A DNA stretch of 13,933 bases, from positions 1-13,933 of the forward strand of contig LT642600.1 in NCBI GenBank assembly GCA_900128585.1, given 5' to 3'. A program made the position numbers and the translations under genes. The stretch comes from Stramenopiles sp. TOSAG23-3. Its lineage: Eukaryota; Sar. The stretch's first letter is position 1; every line of letters starts with the position of its first letter. Positions 13,933 to 13,933 of this stretch are shown piece after piece. The notes under the pieces were generated by a model. It searched no databases, was not told where the DNA came from, and saw nothing but the letters and a program-made list of their open reading frames with translations.

Positions 13933-13933
13933 A
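13670..13933. repeat. GAAA microsatellite tract reaching the right edge
   Basis: From about 13743 to the end the plus strand is nearly pure (GAAA)n, broken by three AAAAAGG interruptions and one GAACG. Before it are two copies of a 24-base CGAACGAAAG-type unit with a period of 35 bases (from 13690 and 13725) that grade into the simple repeat. The tract is cut by the window edge, so its full length is unknown. Confidence 0.9.

Noticed and set aside
13690-13933. CRISPR-like or telomeric repeat
   Set aside because: The repeats are GAAA microsatellite with no spacers and no telomere-type G-rich hexamer or heptamer; the host is a eukaryote.

Overview
This is nuclear DNA of a unicellular eukaryote with few introns, probably a flagellated protist or microalga. 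The evidence is direct. The proteins are eukaryotic (claspin/Mrc1, RNase P Rpp21/Rpr2, phosphatidylinositol phosphate kinase, a ciliary-type coiled-coil protein). All five complete genes read through without an intron in the coding part, and TGA, TAG and TAA all occur as stops, as in the standard code. Coding DNA is GC-rich, while the spacers are AT-rich with many microsatellites, A/T runs and short palindromes. I cannot name the lineage; an intron-poor stramenopile or green-lineage protist would fit, but this is only a guess.

Layout, left to right. (1) Positions 1-126, minus: the first 42 codons of a gene running off the left edge, with an F-box-like N-terminus. (2) 684-2738, minus: a 684-residue coiled-coil protein of the CCDC112/CCDC148 type. 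(3) 3563-4291, minus: a short-chain dehydrogenase/reductase of the C-factor/sniffer-like group. It is bracketed by two diverged copies of a small inverted-repeat element (about 3197-3433 and 4568-4755) lying in opposite orientations. (4) 5813-9904, plus: a 1363-residue claspin/Mrc1-like replication-checkpoint mediator. (5) 10099-10563, minus: an Rpp21/Rpr2/Snm1-like zinc-binding subunit of RNase P/MRP, convergent with the claspin gene. (6) 11153-13144, minus: a type-I-like phosphatidylinositol-4-phosphate 5-kinase. (7) 13145-13933: a purine-rich spacer ending in a long GAAA tract that runs off the right edge.

The genes do not form one pathway. They are housekeeping and signalling genes, each with its own spacer; nothing suggests an operon or a defence island. 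The observations most worth a second look are the inverted element pair around the dehydrogenase gene, an unrecognised compact domain inside the claspin-like protein, that protein's few SQ/TQ sites alongside 14-3-3-type RSxSxP motifs, and the motif AGGTACG, which recurs in sense orientation just after the stop codons of three genes. I did not find a clearly new multi-gene system.
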